This document shows, one piece after another, positions 25,401 to 40,000 of a DNA stretch of 64,000 bases. Positions within the stretch are counted from its first letter, which is position 1. Every line of letters begins with the position of its first letter. Below the pieces are notes generated by a model. It made no database searches and was not told the origin of the DNA. It saw only the letters and a list, made by a program, of their open reading frames with translations. The position numbers and the translations under genes were made by a program. The stretch comes from Catonia carolina (lineage: Eukaryota > Arthropoda > Insecta > Hemiptera > Achilidae). The stretch spans positions 31,496,893-31,560,892 of the forward strand of contig JAQMRL010000006.1 of assembly GCA_035578175.1 (NCBI GenBank), written 5' to 3'.

Positions 25401-28400
25401 TATGTTTTGCAATTCAGAAATTGTAGAGAGTTTTGTTTGTGGTTTATACAAATTGATGCATCTGTGAATACAAGGTGCATAAATGAATATATCTGTCTGC
25501 AATTGTATTTTGTTATCCTAGGTTCAGTTCTCATCTGAGAACTTGCTTGTTTTACGTTCATCTTTTAACACACAAATAAGCTTACGTAGATAACATCCTA
25601 TTTAAAAGAAATCTATTCATATTTTAATAGTAGGTATTATTTTAGAATAATTATATTTTATTTTCCTTAAAGTCAAAATTTTTTAATTTAATCAATAATA
25701 TGATTTTTTTTTATTTCTTTTTGGTGATACAAAGAAAATTTCTATACAAATGTAATAATGGTTTTGGCTACACTCCCTCCACAAGATAACACCTTCTGAC
25801 TCAAGGAATTTTATTAAAGATTTTTGTAACAGATAGAATTTTTTTTTTCAGTAAATAATTTTTTTATCTCTGACATATGATATTAAATCAATTAAATTTA
25901 CCTTATAGGTGAAATTCACTATTTTCAAAATTAGGAACTTTCTGAGGAATTTGAATTATAAGATTTATTAATTTACATATGTACTTCTTTTGTTTTCTTG
26001 AGTTTTAACAAGTTTTTTTATTCCCTAATGTGTGTACGTTGCAGCCTGTTCAATTTAAGAATAATATACAACTTCATGACCCTATGAGATGAGGATTGTA
26101 TGTATGCCGTGTAAATAAGCTATAGTCATGTACAGACTCAGGCCAACTATTTCTAAGAGAATATGGTTAATTAAATCCCAATCATCAAAGTACATTGGTG
26201 ACCACTGACTAATATTCAAATTCATATAAAAGTAACCTTTATAGGAATTAAGTACCTTTATTAAAATTCAAACCATGGAACTTCGTCTCTGAAAATCACT
26301 GTAAAACAGCTGACTCGTGGCGCTGACTGTAACACTTGACCAACCCGGTAGGTTTTAACAAATTAAGCAAAATATTTTACTCAGAATGAGGAATAATTTA
26401 TTTTATAACTCAAGAAATAATGAATTTTTTACTAAATTTTATTTTTATTTTGGCCATCTGTGTACAATGTTAAACAGATCACTTTTTCCCGCTGTTTTTG
26501 TTGTTCCTACAGTTTTCCTTTATTTTCCTCTAGAAACCTTAGAAATCTTAATTTTTCCTGTTGTTTTTATCATTATAAGTCACTCAGGACCATATTAGAC
26601 CACATTAAGTAACCTTATGTATTTGTAGACCCACTCCTTGCCCTTGGCACTCTCAAATTCCTTTCACTGAAGACTTTCCATCCATCCAGTAACCTCCGTT
26701 TTGTCTCAGTAATCAATATTTGGTTTGTTCCTTAATGTTTTCTCGGTTTATTGCGATTTTTTTCAATATCCTCTCTGACATTTTTTATTCACCTATCCCA
26801 CATTTTAGGTTGATTGGTGCCATAAGAATTTTCTTTGTCAATCATTTGTGATCATTTTTCTTTTGTTTTCTTCTCTTCCTTGTAACTTTTGAAATTAGTC
26901 TTTTTGGACATTCATTCTCATGCAGATACACAGTTGTTATCATAGAATTATAATATCTGATCTTGGCTTGTATCGAAAGTACTTTATTCTTACACAGGTT
27001 GTTAGTTCTTCATAGTGCAGAGGCCATTTTTCCTTACCTTCTGTTGTTCATTTAATTTTCACTGAACTTTTCTTGTATTTCTTTTAAGTTACTGGTAGCT
27101 AAACTTTTCTAATGTTTCCAAATTTGATCTTCAAGTCATGAGGAGCTGTTTTTATGCCAGTTATTTATTTACAGTTGTTTTTTTTTAAAGAAATCTGTAA
27201 TCCCACTTATCCTGTTTGTTCTTTCAGCATTATTTATTTATTGTATTGCCATTCTGTATTCCTAGAAATGACTTGTACAAAAAGTTGTTGATGCCATTAT
27301 TTGATCCACCAATGTGTTGTTGTTGTTTAGGTCATCAGTCGAAAGGTTGGTTTGAACCTTTAGAGGCTTTACTAAGTGAAATAAGAAGTCAGTGGTTTAC
27401 AATTGCCTTCCTCGCTGAATAGAAACGTACGCTTATCAACATGCCAGGCCCTCTGAAAAGCACCAACTCTCCACCCTGTAAATGACACCTTCACTTCATT
27501 CACCACAGGGTCTGGCTGTACAATGAAATTCATTACTTTCCTATGAAATAACTCTGATTTTACTCTGTAGTTTACACCTGTACCTCTTCTTTTCTGAAGT
27601 GCTTCAGTCAGCCAATATAATTGGCTGACTATGTGATAAGAAACAGAACTATTTTTGTAGCCCTGGAACTAGCAGATCAAGTGCAATTAATTTAATACTC
27701 CACCTGCCTGTTATGGATTGTCACCAATGTATACATGGTTTAACATTTATTTCATGGCACATTGGATTTTCCACACCTGCATAACCACCTCCAACACATA
27801 TTAAAAAAAATTAGGTGTCGGTCCATCACCCTGCCTAACTCCAGTTAAGGTATTTATTACTAATCATGATATATGTACAAGGTGTGGCTATTAAATAACG
27901 AGACTGACGTAAAAATTTAATTTTAATTTTATACATAATCACTTATTAATATACACTCCTTCTTTAATATACACTTTAATATACACTCCTTCTCTATCCC
28001 TACAATGCTCCGTGCAAATTTTTCATTGTTGGAAACAGTGCTGGAAGTCATCTGTCAGCTCCTTCAGGACACGTGCCGCTTTCTCCGCTTGAGTCTGTGG
28101 AAGCTGTAAAGCTTCCATAGACTCAAATCTTGTCCCTTTTAATGCAGATTTCACCTTAGGGAACAGGTAGAAGATAATAACATGTGATGAAACGTGGTTT
28201 TTTACTTATGATCCGGAAACGAATCGCCAATCCATGGACTGGAAGAGCTGAAGTTCACCGAGAGCCAAAAAAGCTCGAATGAGCAAGTAAAAATTTAAAG
28301 CAATGATGATTGTTTTTTTTGATATCCATGGGATTGTGTACCTTCACTGGGTTCCTAAAGGTCAAACAATTAATCAATACTACTACCTTGAGGTACTTTC

Positions 28401-31400
28401 TAAACTATGTCAAAGAGTAAGGAAAAAACGCCCCGAAATGTGGAAGGACAAATCATGGGTTCTCCACCAAGACAATGCGCGCCAGCTCATTCCGTGTTAT
28501 CTGTCAAGAGGTTCCTAGCCAAGTACAGCATCTCAGTGTTAGAACATCCACCTTATTCACCAGATCTTGCACCACGTGACTTGTACCTGTTCCCTAATGT
28601 GAAATCTGCTTTAAAAGGGACAAGATTTGACTCTGTGGAAGCTGTAAAAGAGCAAGCGGCACGTGTCCTGAAGGAGCTGACAGAAGTTGACTTCCAGCAC
28701 TGTTTCCAACAATGGAAAATTCACATAGAGCGTTGTAGGGATAGAGGAGTGTATATTGAAGGTGACAATAAGTGATTATGTATAAAATTAAAATAAATTT
28801 TTTTATGTCAGTCTCGTTATTTAATAACCACACCTCGTATATATACATGTATATATATATATATATATATATTAAATATAACTGTTCTTAATTTTTATAA
28901 TGTTATAGAGCATTACTAATCAGATTTCAGTAGGTGAATATACATTTAAAGACATTAAATAACATTATATGTTTTTCGGTTATTCACATTCATATAATGT
29001 ATATTACAAATAAGTAATACTTATCATGTATCTATTATGTCAGTTAATTTATAAAAACACGCTACATTACTGTTGACACTACACACCTACTAAAACCTGA
29101 TTAATAATACTCTATTAAACACTCCAAGTAATCAAAATGAACATACTTTACAGTTTAACTTGTTTCAATAAACTGGTTTCCTTATTGGTTGTTACTCTAA
29201 ATATATCAAAACCAAAAGAAGATAAATAATGATACTGTCACCTTCTTTCGTGTATCATTAGATTTTGTTATAAATGTTTATTATATTATGATTTGTTTTA
29301 TTAATTGATTAGAAAATTTGTCAGGTTTTATTTTTATATCAGATAATTATTTATACTATATATTTTTTCAATAATATTTTCTTTTTATATGATTAATTTT
29401 TGTCGTCTACAATTACTCAATATTTTCATCTAATCAGTCACCGACAATTATATATCTTTCAAACTTTTGTCTGTATGATTGATGAATCTATCTGAAGATA
29501 AATAGTTTATTAATAACTTCCAAAATATTTTTTGGTAGTCAATAAATATTTAAGTTATTTACATATAACAGTAAAATAATTTCATAAGCTAAAACTGGAA
29601 TAAAAAAATTTATTCAATCTCAGATTTTAATCAATATTCTTATTACTGTATTGACTATACTTTTAGGTTTTTTACGTTGTTTGTCCCTTTTTCTTTCAAA
29701 GAGTGAATGTTCGGGAAAAAGAATTTCCTATTTATTGTAAGAAAATTATGCATATTTTGTGCCAATAATAACTTTAACAACAGAAACATGGACAAGAGTG
29801 TAGCATTCACTTACATCTAATAAATAATTATATCAACTTCTGTTTAGAATATTTAAATATTTTTATTTATTAATTCATAATTATATTCTTTTACGGTAGT
29901 ATGGTGGTGTAATGATGCAAGGTATCCTTCTTTCCTCCCAGTTCAAGCACTTGTAAAGAACAAACGATTCTTTTCGTTGAAGCCAGGATCTTAAGACAGT
30001 TAACGGAAAAGTCACTAAAGGAAAAAACACGTCAAGGTGGATCTCGGAGATTAAAGAAGACATGGACAAGCTTGGGCTTACACTACTCGACCTAAGAAAC
30101 AAAACTGAAAAACTCACACTTCTTCGCACCCCTAACACCAGATTTGAAAAAAATCCACTAGAGTCTGTTCAGAGGCCGCAAGACTAGCAAGATCCCAGAA
30201 TATGAAAACTACGGGAAAAAAAGGAGACTGCAGCAACAATGCAGAAACTAAGACTCTACATTTATTTGATTCAAGTGATCTACTAAGGTCTCAAAAGCAA
30301 AAAAAAAATATTCCAATTTTTTTTTTTAGTTTATTTAAAGTCACATTGATAGCTTGGTTATTAGCAACTACGTTGATTACGGAACTGGAGCATTGAGTTT
30401 GGAATTGTAAAAATTTTAGACCTTAGTCGGGAATCAAACCCGGGACCTCCATGTTGTAGGCTAGCATACTACCACTACGTAATGGAGGCACCCATATTCC
30501 AATTTTGACGTCCTAAACATATTTTTTAACATAAAAAATTAAACTAGATTTTTTTTTAAGTTACTGATGTACTAAAAATTAAACTATTTGTATATATTTT
30601 TAAATTACCAATAGCCTAGGTAACACACATACCCGACATGTGATCACACCAGTCCTCTACAAGTGAAAGGAAGGCAGAGTAGATTGCAGGTGAAAGAAAT
30701 GAACTTCTAGAGCAATATGCTAGAAAAGACAAGAAGAGTATTTATTAAAAATGATGAAATTGGGGATGGACAGCCTGACAAGGAGATTTGGATAGACAAA
30801 GCTTCAATAGTTTGATCATGTCAGTAGGCTGGAGGAGGGTGCACTGCCTATAAGGATACTGTACTTGGAGATGGAGGGGCTATGACAAGGAGTGAAATGA
30901 ATGGGTTCAATTAAAGATGAATTGGGAGAAAGATGTGATGCCAAGAGTTCAATGGAAGAGATATGTTTCAGTAATAGAGAGTGGTAAAGAAGCATTGTGT
31001 GGGTTCAACTCACAAAAACTTTGAAGAGGGAACAGCCACTAATATTACAGCATGAGGTCGTTGACCACTACCCAAAATACCATTTATTTCAATTGAACAC
31101 GTCTTCATCCCTTAGACCAGTGGTTTTTAAACTTTAGAGACCTTCAGCTCCCTTGATGTACTGATCATTTTCGATGGCGCCATTATTACGAACCAACCAT
31201 TGTACTGTTCAATCTTTAATTGTATTACAACAACCATTACATAGTACAAATTAGGCATTGTCATCACATACGTTACACAGGTGATTCCATTCCAAACGAG
31301 GAGATAAAAAGGTAAAATGTGAAAGGAAATGATCACATATGCAAAGACACAGTGCTCCCGGGCATCTCAGTGCACACTTTAAGGACCGCTGCCTTAGATC

Positions 31401-34400
31401 CTTCCTCTCCATAGCTCTCATAACACCATCTTTCCACTCTTTTCTGGGTCATTCTTGCTTCCTCTATCTAGCCGCTACCTATAGCCAATTCTTCAGTGGT
31501 AATCTATCTTCTTCCATTCTTCACAGATGAAAGTGTATCAGATGAATATTGCCTTTTTTTAATTTTTTTAAAAAATTTTCATTCATTTCTCTAGCACCTG
31601 TGGTGAATTAAGTAAATGTGCCATTAGCAGGTTGGAAAGTGGGAGCTTTTCGCAGGGCCTGGCATGCTGATAAGCATACTCTTTCAACTCAGTGAGGAAG
31701 GCAATAGGTAAACCACCTCACTCCTCGTTTTTAATTAGTAAAATCTCTAGAGGTTCAAACCGGCCTTTTGGCTGTTGACCTAAATTACAATCTCTAGCAC
31801 AGCCAATTGACAACTTCTTTAAAAACTCTGAGCCATAAATGAAGGAGCTTTCAGCTAAATAATGGAAGATTCTCTTCTTAGCACCACAAGATATTTCCAT
31901 TATTCCACAAAATAGGATGTAACATTTTATTGACGACCCTACTTCATCTAACATTTTCCTTAATATCATAAAAATATAAAATTTTTTTTGTTCTGTGACC
32001 GCATTGGATTACTTTAGTCAGTTTTGAGTTGTCTTTACTTTCTTCTGGGTTTCCTTTCATTTCTGTTCCCAGTATTTTTTCATTCTGTCTTTCCTCATCT
32101 TAATAAACCCTATTCTGTAGTTTTCTTGTTTTAACATGTAGTTGTTTATTTTTGTTATTAAATTACTTACTTATATTTTGGGAATTTTTCTTTTAGGTCG
32201 TTTATTCTTAGTTTAAGTTCTGTTAAAATCTTCTTTAATTTCTTTTATCCACTAGATGTTTAAGGTTTTGGAGTTAAACAGTTTCTCCACTATCTTCCTT
32301 GCTATTCTGTTTTTTAGTGTTTATAAAATAGTTAAAACTTTTTTTTTAGTTAATGTTGAAAAAATATATTCAGTAAAACTTTGATAGTTTGACACCTTGT
32401 GGACTTAGACATTGTCGAAGTATCAAAATGTCGAACTATCCAGAGCTTATGGCATATCTTATACAAGAAACATTAAAACACGATTTTAGTATGAAAACTG
32501 CACAATTTTAATTAATACAAACTTACGTGCTCTTCAGTACAATACTGTACTCAAGGACAATGAAAGGGTAGGGGGATGAGGAGAAAGTGGAAGGGGATTG
32601 CTACTTACACCACGTCATGTCACCTCGTCATGAGCTGTGTCAAAGTGTAATGGAGTGTCGAAGAAGAGGTTTACTGTAGTAAAATTTAATAGAAGAAAAA
32701 TAATTACCTCAACTCATAGTGTTTTAATATGTTACCATAAAACATATTTACATAATATAATCACTTACAAAGATAGATTGCTTTTTAGTAGACATTTTAT
32801 GCTACAATTTATTAACATAAAAAATTGCTGACTACTGTATTAATTTTTTCCCTTTCTTTTTATGCTGCTAAGATTAATTCAATGTAACAAAATTCAAGCT
32901 TACATATTATATTCTTCTCAGCGAGAGCAAAATGATGTATATATTTTTAAACTGTATACTTGAATATAAATTACAAATGTAAAGGCTTAAATGAAAGTAC
33001 TAATCAGTAAATTATTATTTAAAAAATACCTAATAAACATTTATGTCAGTCTACAAATACTTTACTCATAAATCAAGTCGAAATTAATTTTTTCAAGTTG
33101 GTAATCTTGCTTTTTATATTTTATTCTTAAATGAATATAACGGTTAGATAAATTCTGACAAACAATGCAAGATGTTGCTGTTCTCCGTTTGCTTCTCCAG
33201 TCTTTTTGCTTCATGAAGATGCCTGCTGTGATTCTTATTTTGTTGGCTTTGTTATATTGTATTATTTATTTTTATTATTTTTTCATAAATGGTTTTAGTT
33301 GTATATTTCTTTTGAAGTCTTAAAATACTGTATGCATTGAACTATCTCTAACCAAAACTTTTAACAAAAATAATTTGTAATATAGGTACAAGTAAAAAAA
33401 AAATGTCCAAAAATATAAATCTCCATTTCCTCATTATGTGAACATTTCAAATCTTGCTATAATTCTTAATTTTTGCATGGTGTATTAAATTCCACTTCTC
33501 TTTCATAGGTACCTATGTATTTCTAACTATTTTCTTTTGTATGCCTATTATTTTATTAACTTTTAACTTCATTAAATTAAATTAAAAAAATTTAACAGAT
33601 TATTTATTTTCTTCTTAACATGCCCTCTCCGACTGTAGGTTGGCAATCATGATGGCTGTTCGGACTTTGGACACCACAGCTCTGAACAGCTCCGCTGAGG
33701 TACAACGAAACCAGTTGCAAATATTCTTCAACCATGAAATTCTTCTCTTCTCACATCTCTCGTCCCCTGAATCTAGCCTTGTATTTATCAAGCGAAGCAT
33801 TTCATATCTTGATCCACGCATAATATGACCCAGATATTCTATTTTCCTTTTTTGGATGGTGTAAACAAGCTCCTTTTCTGTTCCCCTTCTCCCCAAGACT
33901 GTCTTGTTGGGTACGTTATCTGTCCAGGGTATTTTTGTCATGTGCCTGTACAACCAAAGCTCAAATTCATCTATTCTTCTGATATTCATCTTCTTTAACG
34001 TCCAAGCTTCTGCGCTGTATAACACTGTTGAGAAGATGTAACAACGAACCATCCTCAATTTCAGGTCAAGGCTCAAGGATTTATCAAGATTATTTATAGG
34101 TTATCACAAATATTAAAATGTTCCCTAATCAAATATCCATCAAATAGGAATTGACAGCTAGTTTATTTGGTGTTAAAAGTAGTTCTGTTTTCCCTTGTGC
34201 TTAATTGAACAAATGACTTCTCAAAGATTTAAGAGTAGAAAAGGTAAAAGTGTATAAGAAGTGAACCTTTTCTTCCGAACAGATTCGAGTGACTGACTTA
34301 AAAATGTCAACAGCAGAAGCACAGAAAATTTTCAGGGCTTTTCATGCTAGATTTTCAATCCAAATTTTTCAATTTCCTTATTTTTACAGTGGTTAACACA

Positions 34401-37058
34401 TGGAATTTTTATGTACCTAATAAATGTGTCTTTAAACCAATAATTAATTAAAATATTTAATTAATTCTAAAAGTAATTAAATGCATTTAATTACAGTTTT
34501 AGTACATTTAATTTACACCTTTTATATTAGATCAATATTGGTATACAAATTTTATTATTAATTTTCTAATGAATTAATTAAAAAATAATAATTTATTTCA
34601 GACGTGCTACACCCTTTTAGTAGACGTCAATCTAAATTTTAAATAGATCAATATAAATTTAAATATATTTGTGAGTATATCAATAAATTAATTTTTATAA
34701 AAAAAACTGTAATACGTTTTTCATTTTACCAAATATTTATTTTAGATGTCGTTTAAATAAAGTACATATCCTATGGCATGTTAATTTGAAAGTTATTAAA
34801 ATATAGTATCAGTTATTTTTCAGTATTATACTTTTACATGTAGGCTATTAGTTTATAAAAGTATTTTTAGAGGTTACTGTTACTAGACTATTATTTACAT
34901 AACACCATATTTTACTATGTTAAAACAAATTAAAAATTTGATGTGTTATTAATTTCGTTAAATAAGCACACTAAATTAATATTAGTATAGTACCTCATAA
35001 ATAATAATGATTTTAATTAGAAATTTATTACTTAAAACATTTTAAAATTTAGTAATATTTATTGAATTTTAAATACTCCTATTTAATCATTTTTAAGGTC
35101 ATCTAGTCTTATCGTTATATGTTGATTGAATAAATTAACAAATTATAACATTTCAGAATTATTACTTCCATAAAATTTTAGTGTCTAATAAATTATTTAA
35201 TAAGATTTTTATGAAATAGGCAATATTATATTATTTTATAAATTAATGTTCAAGTCACTATGAATTTATAAACATGTTTGTCATTAATACTACTTGTGGT
35301 CTAAATTATATTTTTAGCTTCTAGACTGTTTAAAAAACAGAAGTACTTTATTACTTGTCTTGTAATGAGTTTTGTAAAAGTTTATTTTTATCTCTAATAA
35401 GTGTACGTTGCAATTTGTTCAATTTACGAACAATAAGCAACCCCATGAACCAATGAGATGAGAACGATATGTCTTCTTTATCTCACAGTCAAGGATTAGA
35501 CTTCTGCCTGTTCCGACTCACAACAGCGACAAACTATTGAATTATTGCCATCTCTTGTGTAGCCTACCTACATATTTCCTTCCTTCCGGTCTGTATTCCA
35601 AAATATTGAGTGGATTCCTTCCTTCAGATGTGCTCCCTCCGTCGATTTTGATATTCAGCAGTTTTCCCTTTCAGGTTGTAAACATCCAGTTTCTCCTTTC
35701 TTAGATGGTTCCTACGATTTCAACCCTTTACTCTCAATAGGATTGCATCTCTGCTGCCTGTACTCTACTCTCAAGTAGTTTTGTACTTATCAATGAATCA
35801 CTTCCATAGAGTTGGACTGAGGCAACCATTACCTTGTAAAATTTTATCTGAATTTCTTTTCTTGTTTTTCTCCCTTGGGCCTAGCAGAAGCTAATATTGG
35901 TGCAGACTGCTTGAAATTTGTCAACTTTCTTCTCTATATCCAAATCTTGATCAAATTTTATGTCACAAACTAAATAATAGCATTATTATACTTGTTCCAA
36001 CACCACATCATCTACCTGGTGCATATTTTACCAGTAAATTCCATTACCTAATACCATGTGTTATCAAGGCCGCCGACAGCCTTTTTGTGGCCCGGGGCAG
36101 AGTTTGGAGACCCCCCTCGTATAAAAAACCTTTAACAAAATAGCTTTGTCCTTTGACTGCTCCAAACTAGTACTGATGACCTTAGCGAGTGGTGCTCTGT
36201 GCCTCTGTCGCGACGTGACGTCTCATCTCGACTGCACACGTTCACGATAACGCACCAACGCACCCATTATCATGATAACCCATGGAATCACGATAACGCT
36301 TACTGCTCCACAGTTAAAGCACGCGCGCTAAACTTTTTTGTATTTATCGTGAAGATGTTAATAATAACTAAATATTTTTTATTGATTTAAAAAAAAACAT
36401 CTTAGGATGTGGCCCCTTTTCTTCTGTGGCCCGGGGCAATCTGCCCCATTTGCCCCCCCTCTTGGCAGCCCTGTGTGTTATTTGTAAATGTAATGCAGTC
36501 TTGTACAGATGTAGACCAATCATTCCTGAAAAAGTTAATATAATTTTTTTATGAGTAAAACATTGTTAGGATTAATAAAATAAAAATTTATTTAGATCAG
36601 TCATGAGCATTGGTGCATGGAAAACATTAGTTTGTTGGTTTTAGCAATGGCATAGAACATCTAAGTCCCTCTTAAAAACAGTGGTTTAATTGTGAAAATC
36701 TAACAATCCTAAGCAGAAAAATATAATTCTACCTGAGATGAAATGTGCTTCCTGAATTTGCTTTTGTAATATTTACCTGAATTTCGTATATTTCAGGAGT
36801 TTTTTTTAATCTGTAATGTGTGTGTATTGTAATCTGTTCAATTTAAGAACAATAAGCAATCCCATGACCCAGTGAGATGAGGATGATTTGCATGACTTGT
36901 ACAGATATCAGATAAATTGATGTTCTATAGCTAAGTGAGTGAGAGGGAGATATGTGGCATAACTAAGCATGCGCCCAAAGATCTTTATCATTATAATTCA
37001 GATCTGAAAACATTCTACAGTCGTTATCTTGGCCCGTGGTAGTGTGTACATGTACGTG

Positions 37059-37096
<38 letters not shown>

Positions 37097-40000
37097 TTAT
37101 GAACAACAAACACATTATGATAGCTGATTAGAGAAAGGTAAGCAAATAATAAAAATAATAGAAAAAAGTTTGCATGTTTGTTTTTTGCATGCATAAACAC
37201 TTGCTCCAAACAATGAGTAAAATGATACAATGTTATTGGAATGGCGTGTATGGCTTGTGCGAGTGAGAGCGTTATGCATTCTCTCCCTCTCACAGCTAGG
37301 GGACTTTAGTTCTTCTGAATACTGTAAATGAGGTGTAGTCTTGAAAGACACACTTTCTCAGGAATGGTTAATTAAACCTCAACCATTAAAGTACACCACT
37401 AACCACTATCTAGTATCAGTAGTACTTGACAAATATTTTGTTACTCTTTCAGAAATATTTTTGAAGTGACTACACTTCTTTTGGCACACCTTGTCTGTGT
37501 TTCTTGCAAGGGAAAAATCTTTGGTTAGCCATCACGCCTGGCTATCAACAATTTCCATTAATTAATTTACAAAACTTGTTTTTATTTTAATTAATTAATT
37601 AAACTTAATTATTTAAGTAGTCACTTCTGTCGGTCAGTCCTGCGACTGTTGATTTTTTTATAATTATTCTTTTATAAATATAGGTCTACTTGGTTCCCTG
37701 TTTTGTAATGAAAAAACTGTAGCTGATATTCTACATTAAGCGGTGTGTGATTTTTGTTTATTTTAACAAAATCTTTGATGTATTTTATTCGATATAAACT
37801 TCAATATTCATTTTCTGAAAAACTGTATTATCAACTTCACCTATACTTATCTCAGTTGCTAATTAAGACTTTTGCTAAAATTTTTCAGAGCATAGTCTAT
37901 GGTTATAGAGTTCACTTTTAATTTAAAACTTTTTTTTAATACTGATTATGGGTGGAGAATATAAAATTTAATATTATTTTTTAAGCTTGGCAGACCGGCT
38001 TTGTGTTAACAATTCGTAAAAACCTTATTAAGTAATGAAATCTAAAATGGATATGTTAAAAGATAGAAACAAATGTGAAATTTTGATTAAAGAAAATATT
38101 AATAGAATTATCTCATATTAATCCAATAATATGTGTTTCTGAATTAACATTACTAGATATAGAACACACTAGTTTACTTAAGATGATTTAGGTTTGATTC
38201 AACTTGTTAAGTAACTCTGGTTGGGTGAGCGACTTCAAACATTGATCGCTGATAGCCACGTATAAACAAACTAAATTGTAAATTCATATAAAAAAAATAC
38301 AACAAAAAGCAACGATCAAATTAGATTTTTGTTGATAAAGTAACAGTTCCTGATAATAAATAACAGCTAAAAATATGTTTATTTAGATAATAATCTAATA
38401 ATTTATCTGTTGTAGTTATAAAACATTGGTCCAACATTTACAATTATTATCTATTTTTATCTTGGTGAGAAAGTCTTCAAAATTTATTACCAAGCATAAA
38501 ATATATTTGTAAATGTATAATGTATATTGCTTCATTTTCATATAAAAGTTATAACAGTATCTTATCAGGATATCTGTTTTAAGTTATATATTATTGGGTA
38601 AACTGAATTATTTTTTTTATATCTTGCCATGCGAATGAAGTTGCAAAAGTAAGGTTCGTGTTCGGACAACTCTTTGTTAAAAACAACTTAGTCTCTGAAA
38701 ATAACATCAACATTTTTCGTATACCAACAAAAGTATTCAAAAATGCCAACCGAAATGAAAAAATATAAATAAATAATGTTTGGTATCATTGCTAACACCT
38801 AAAATATTATTTTTGTAGTACGATTTTAAATTAAATTTTATTTCCTACGCTTCAATTTTTTACATGGTCAAGATATTTATCTACATTCCCCCACACTACA
38901 AAAATTTTGTTCCAGGAATCTAGTACATGATTATTTGATTTTTTTCATAGAATAAAAAGAAATTCAACCCACATTTGAATTAATATATCACAAATATATT
39001 TTGTACATCCAAAAAGTCACCTATTTTCCAATGAACTAGTGATTTCTACAAATTTTTTATTATCTAAACATGTATCTCATTAATCAATAAAAATGAAAAT
39101 GTTTCTTGATTGCTTAGGGTATTTTTGATTTATTTTGAGGTAGTGTGGGTTGAAACTTTGCTTATTAGAATATTTTTGTTACTATTGTATCTGTTAGAGA
39201 CAAATAAAAATACTAAGGTAAAATTCCTGGGTTTGATTCATAGTGGTAAGACTACATGGTGTGCTGATGCAAATGTTGTGATATCACTTTGGATAATTGT
39301 TCCGCAGTGATAACACTTCTTTATTCGTTAAAAAATTTTTCTTTTTTAAACTATGAATTGTACATAATATTCAGTATCAATTACCAAAGCTGACCAAAAA
39401 ATTCCTGGCTGTACTGCACAGCCAGGAATTACATAATATTAACAGCCAGGTTGTACATAATATTAATGTCAAAAGTAGACAAGCAAAGATAAAAGGACTC
39501 CGTTTTATGTCCATGACATGTACTGATCGAACAAAATTAACAGTAGGATAAGCACACCTATGTAGTCTTTCCGCCAAGGGTTTGATCTGTGGTTAGAATC
39601 TGAATTTCAACAAACTAGGTTCATTTGGAATCTGGGTATTATAAAAGGGACACTTTTTTTTAAACTTATAATAACAATTGATTTTTAAACTTAGACTACT
39701 AACAAGTACTATTGGATTACTCCAAATAAATTAATTTCAAGATTTAAGTTTAAACTAAACTTAACTATAATTAAGAAAATGTCAATTAACAATCAAAACA
39801 AATGGCTTACCTGTTCACAACTACTTGCTACTACCCATATGCAATGCACGTTTAGCATATTTCAGAACTGGTTCTGTAATGACACTACTTCAAAATGGCC
39901 CTACAACACCAGTCTTATTCACTGTCAATTACTAACTAACTTACTACAAAGGCGCTATCTGTTTTTATAACTGTGATCTAATTGTTAATTGAGACCCTTC

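Larger units (their letters stand above)
35386..36541 (-). mobile_element. SINE family C split by LINE and hAT insertions
   Basis: 35386-35471 carries the tail half and 36484-36541 continues the body (cagtcttgtacagatgtag, then tcattcctgaaaaagtta). About 1 kb of LINE fragment plus hAT MITE lies between. The tRNA-like head is missing. Confidence 0.6.
36799..37430 (-). mobile_element. SINE family C split by a (TG)n-containing inverted-repeat element
   Basis: The tail half is 36799-36903 and the body continues at 37323-37420 (gtaaatgaggtgtagtcttg, ggttaattaaacctcaacc). The head is missing or too decayed to call. Confidence 0.6.

Noticed and set aside
39401..39429. Perfect 12-bp hairpin as a terminator or regulatory RNA
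   Set aside because: Intrinsic terminators are not expected in this genome and no transcript or repeat context supports a function; chance or a small fold-back scar is sufficient.
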